Shown: one piece after another, positions 62,519 to 64,000 of the stretch
Layout: every line of letters starts with the position of its first letter
Numbering within the stretch: position 1 is the stretch's first letter
NCBI RefSeq assembly: GCF_030504645.1
Contig: NZ_JAUKWQ010000001.1
Location: 62,001 to 126,000 of the forward strand
Length of the DNA: 64,000 nucleotides
Source: Rhizobium oryzicola
GTDB lineage: Bacteria > Pseudomonadota > Alphaproteobacteria > Rhizobiales > Rhizobiaceae
Direction: 5' to 3'
The notes under the pieces: generated by a model
Database searches by the model: none
What the model was told of the DNA's origin: nothing
Seen by the model: only the letters and a program-made list of their open reading frames with translations
Program-made: the position numbers and the translations under genes

Positions 62519-63106
62519 GTGGCTTCAGTCTTGCTCGAATTCACGCTCTCGATCCTGCTTCTGCTGGCAACGCCCGGCCCAACCAATACGCTGATGGCAC
62601 TGGCGGGCTATCAACGCAGTTGGCGCCGGGCCGCACCGCTGATCGGTGCAGAGCTTTGCGGCTATCTTTTAGTCATCATTCCGGTCGCAACCTTGGCAGC
62701 TTCGCTTTTCGAAGAGTGGCCGCAGCTTGCGCTCTGGACCAAGCTCCTTGCCGGCCTTTGGGTCCTCTATCTCGCGGTGAAACTCTGGTCGTTCAAATCC
62801 GGCGCGGGGGAGGCCAGAGCAGTGGATGCCCGTTCGGTGCTGGTCACCACCTGCCTCAATCCGAAGGCGCTGATTATCGGGCTGGTGATCATGCCGCATC
62901 AGGGGCTGGCAGCCTTGCTGCCCTGGCTTAGCCTCTTCTCGGCCCTGGTGCTTGCCGCTGCCAACGGATGGATCGCTTTCGGCACGCTTCTGAGCAAGGG
63001 CATGCTGAAGCGGGCGAGCCCGGCGGTGATCAGCCGCGCCGCTGCCGCAGGCCTCTTTGTGTTCGTGATGATCTTGGCGGGGGCAAGTCTCAAGGGATTG
63101 GCGTAA
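62519..63106 (+). CDS. LysE/RhtB family exporter
   Basis: 195 residues from GTG 62519. Six-helix LysE topology with the family motif LLLLATPGPTNTLMALAGYQRSWRRAAPLIGAELCGY near the N-terminus (GPT/GPN region) and TTCLNPKALIIGLVIMP near 105. Family members export amino acids or homoserine lactones; substrate unknown. A 18-nt inverted repeat GCCGG-N8-CCGGC lies just upstream at 62484-62501. The 200 bp after it (63107-63306) hold no recognised gene. Confidence 0.86.
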   Translation: MASVLLEFTLSILLLLATPGPTNTLMALAGYQRSWRRAAPLIGAELCGYLLVIIPVATLAASLFEEWPQLALWTKLLAGLWVLYLAVKLWSFKSGAGEARAVDARSVLVTTCLNPKALIIGLVIMPHQGLAALLPWLSLFSALVLAAANGWIAFGTLLSKGMLKRASPAVISRAAAAGLFVFVMILAGASLKGLA

Positions 63107-63306
63107 GGCCCCGGTATCCCTGATTGACGAATCGGCACCGCCTTTGCATCATGCCTTCCGCGCGGCTCACGCCAAACCTCCCCGGACCTTCCCCAGCATG
63201 GTCCCTTAGCGGAGGCAAAGGGAATAGGTTCTCGAGCCATTTGTCTTGGTCCGACCGTTACGGATGAATTGCTGGGGAATGCGTCCGCAACGCGAGAGGC
63301 CTGATC

Positions 63307-64000
63307 ATGACAAGGAATGCCAACTTCAAGCGCCGCGTCCGCGCCCGTGCGGCAAAAACGGGCGAATCCTACACCACGGCACTCAGCCACATCCGCAAGA
63401 GCGAACCCGTCGATCTGGCACGGCCCGTCAGGTCGCTGCGGCTCGCTGTGGCGCAAACAACGACCTATGACGATCCCCGTGATATCTCGCAACTGCGCGC
63501 GGCAGGCGTGGAGATCCGGCGGCTGATGCAGGCATCAAAACAGGCGGGGGCACGCCTCCTCCATTTGCCTGAGGGTGCCACATGCTCTCCCAACAAGCGC
63601 ATCATGTCTTCGACCGGTCGCCATCCGATTGGCCCCTCGGACTGGAGCCGCTTCGAATGGGCGGTGCAGCGGGAGGAGTTGAATGCGGTCCGACTACTGG
63701 CGCGTGAGCTGGAGCTCTGGACCGTGCTTGGGGCGGTGCATCAGCTGAGTGGGACACATCGCCCCTACAACTGCCTCTATGTCATTTCCGACAGCGGCGA
63801 ATTGGTGACACGGTACGACGAGCGCATGCTGTCGAATACCAAGATCTCGTTCATGTACTCGCCGGGAACGGTGCCGATCACATTCGAGGTTGATGCCGTC
63901 CGTTTCGGGCTGTCTCTTGGCATGGAGGTCAATTTCCCCGAGATCTTCAGGGAGTATGAGCAGATGGATGTGGATTGCGTGCTGTTTTCCACCACAGGAG
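63307..64000 (+). CDS. nitrilase-superfamily protein lacking the catalytic Cys, 3' truncated by window edge
   Basis: 231 codons are visible and the frame is open at the right edge. GAGAGG lies 8 nt before ATG 63307. A basic N-terminal segment (FKRRVRARAAKTGESYTTAL) precedes the nitrilase alpha-beta-beta-alpha fold: LRLAVAQTT near residue 48, then LLHLPEGATCS with the catalytic-type Glu. YDERMLSNTK holds a probable Lys. At the nucleophile site, where GxxICYDxRFPE is expected, the sequence is FGLSLGMEVNFPE, so the Cys is Gly. It may be a non-catalytic or altered-function member. Transcribed in the same direction as the LysE gene but 200 nt away. Confidence 0.8.
   Translation, partial: MTRNANFKRRVRARAAKTGESYTTALSHIRKSEPVDLARPVRSLRLAVAQTTTYDDPRDISQLRAAGVEIRRLMQASKQAGARLLHLPEGATCSPNKRIMSSTGRHPIGPSDWSRFEWAVQREELNAVRLLARELELWTVLGAVHQLSGTHRPYNCLYVISDSGELVTRYDERMLSNTKISFMYSPGTVPITFEVDAVRFGLSLGMEVNFPEIFREYEQMDVDCVLFSTTG

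Overview
The window is a GC-rich, densely coded alphaproteobacterial chromosome segment, best matched to Rhizobiales, family Rhizobiaceae (an Agrobacterium/Rhizobium/Sinorhizobium relative). The evidence is an Irr-type Fur regulator beside fabA-fabB-fabI, a TIGR02300 (FYDLN_acid) protein, ffs directly upstream of dnaX, the membrane-anchored cytochrome c CycM, and an sRNA of the alphaproteobacterial CUCCUCC-loop type. Most genes are housekeeping, so accessory content is limited.

Layout. 0-2 kb: the end of an osmoprotectant-type ABC permease and a DUF475 membrane protein. 2.2-11 kb: rbfA-truB-rpsO-pnp, an RsmC-like methyltransferase, then fabA-fabB-fabI (minus strand) divergent from irr. 11-17.6 kb: small membrane and secreted proteins and a tryptophan-to-anthranilate operon (kynureninase, tryptophan dioxygenase, formamidase), then a 3-methyladenine glycosylase. 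17.6-19.2 kb: a small islet with a zinc-ribbon protein, a short membrane protein and a HigBA-like toxin-antitoxin pair with its own palindromic operator, ending at tRNA-Ala(GGC). 19.3-22.5 kb: TIGR02300 protein, cmk, rpsA. 22.5-25.4 kb: two large unrecognised low-complexity proteins. 25.4-26.4 kb: rnd and a three-hairpin sRNA. 26.4-30.8 kb: a secreted alkaline phosphatase, then a Tat-exported protein and a MacB/FtsX-type ABC system whose permease has a histidine-rich periplasmic stretch, which suggests metal handling. 31.8-34.3 kb: exbB-exbD-tonB. 34.5-40.5 kb: rimP-nusA-ylxR-infB. 40.7-52.7 kb: MFS and GNAT genes, lytic transglycosylase, recR, ybaB, dnaX, SRP RNA, HIT, nudC, pheA, kdsB, cycM. 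52.7-62 kb: transporters, uppP, a PfkB kinase, a glyoxylate-reductase-like dehydrogenase, moeB-like, recF, slyX. 62-64 kb: a TetR regulator divergent from a histidine-rich membrane protein, a LysE-type exporter, and an open-ended nitrilase-superfamily gene that lacks the expected catalytic cysteine.

Main points of interest. (1) The sRNA at 26.26-26.38 kb has three hairpins that each expose a CCUCCUCC anti-Shine-Dalgarno loop. (2) The phosphatase and His-rich ABC region carries candidate Pho and Zur-like sites. (3) A promoter followed at once by an intrinsic terminator lies ahead of rimP-nusA-infB. (4) The usually contiguous nusA-infB-rbfA-truB-rpsO-pnp cluster is split into two blocks about 32 kb apart in opposite orientation. 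(5) A nested palindromic operator lies between TetR and the His-rich protein. Many annotated starts are shorter than the longest open frame, because Shine-Dalgarno placement, family length or operon overlap favours an internal start.
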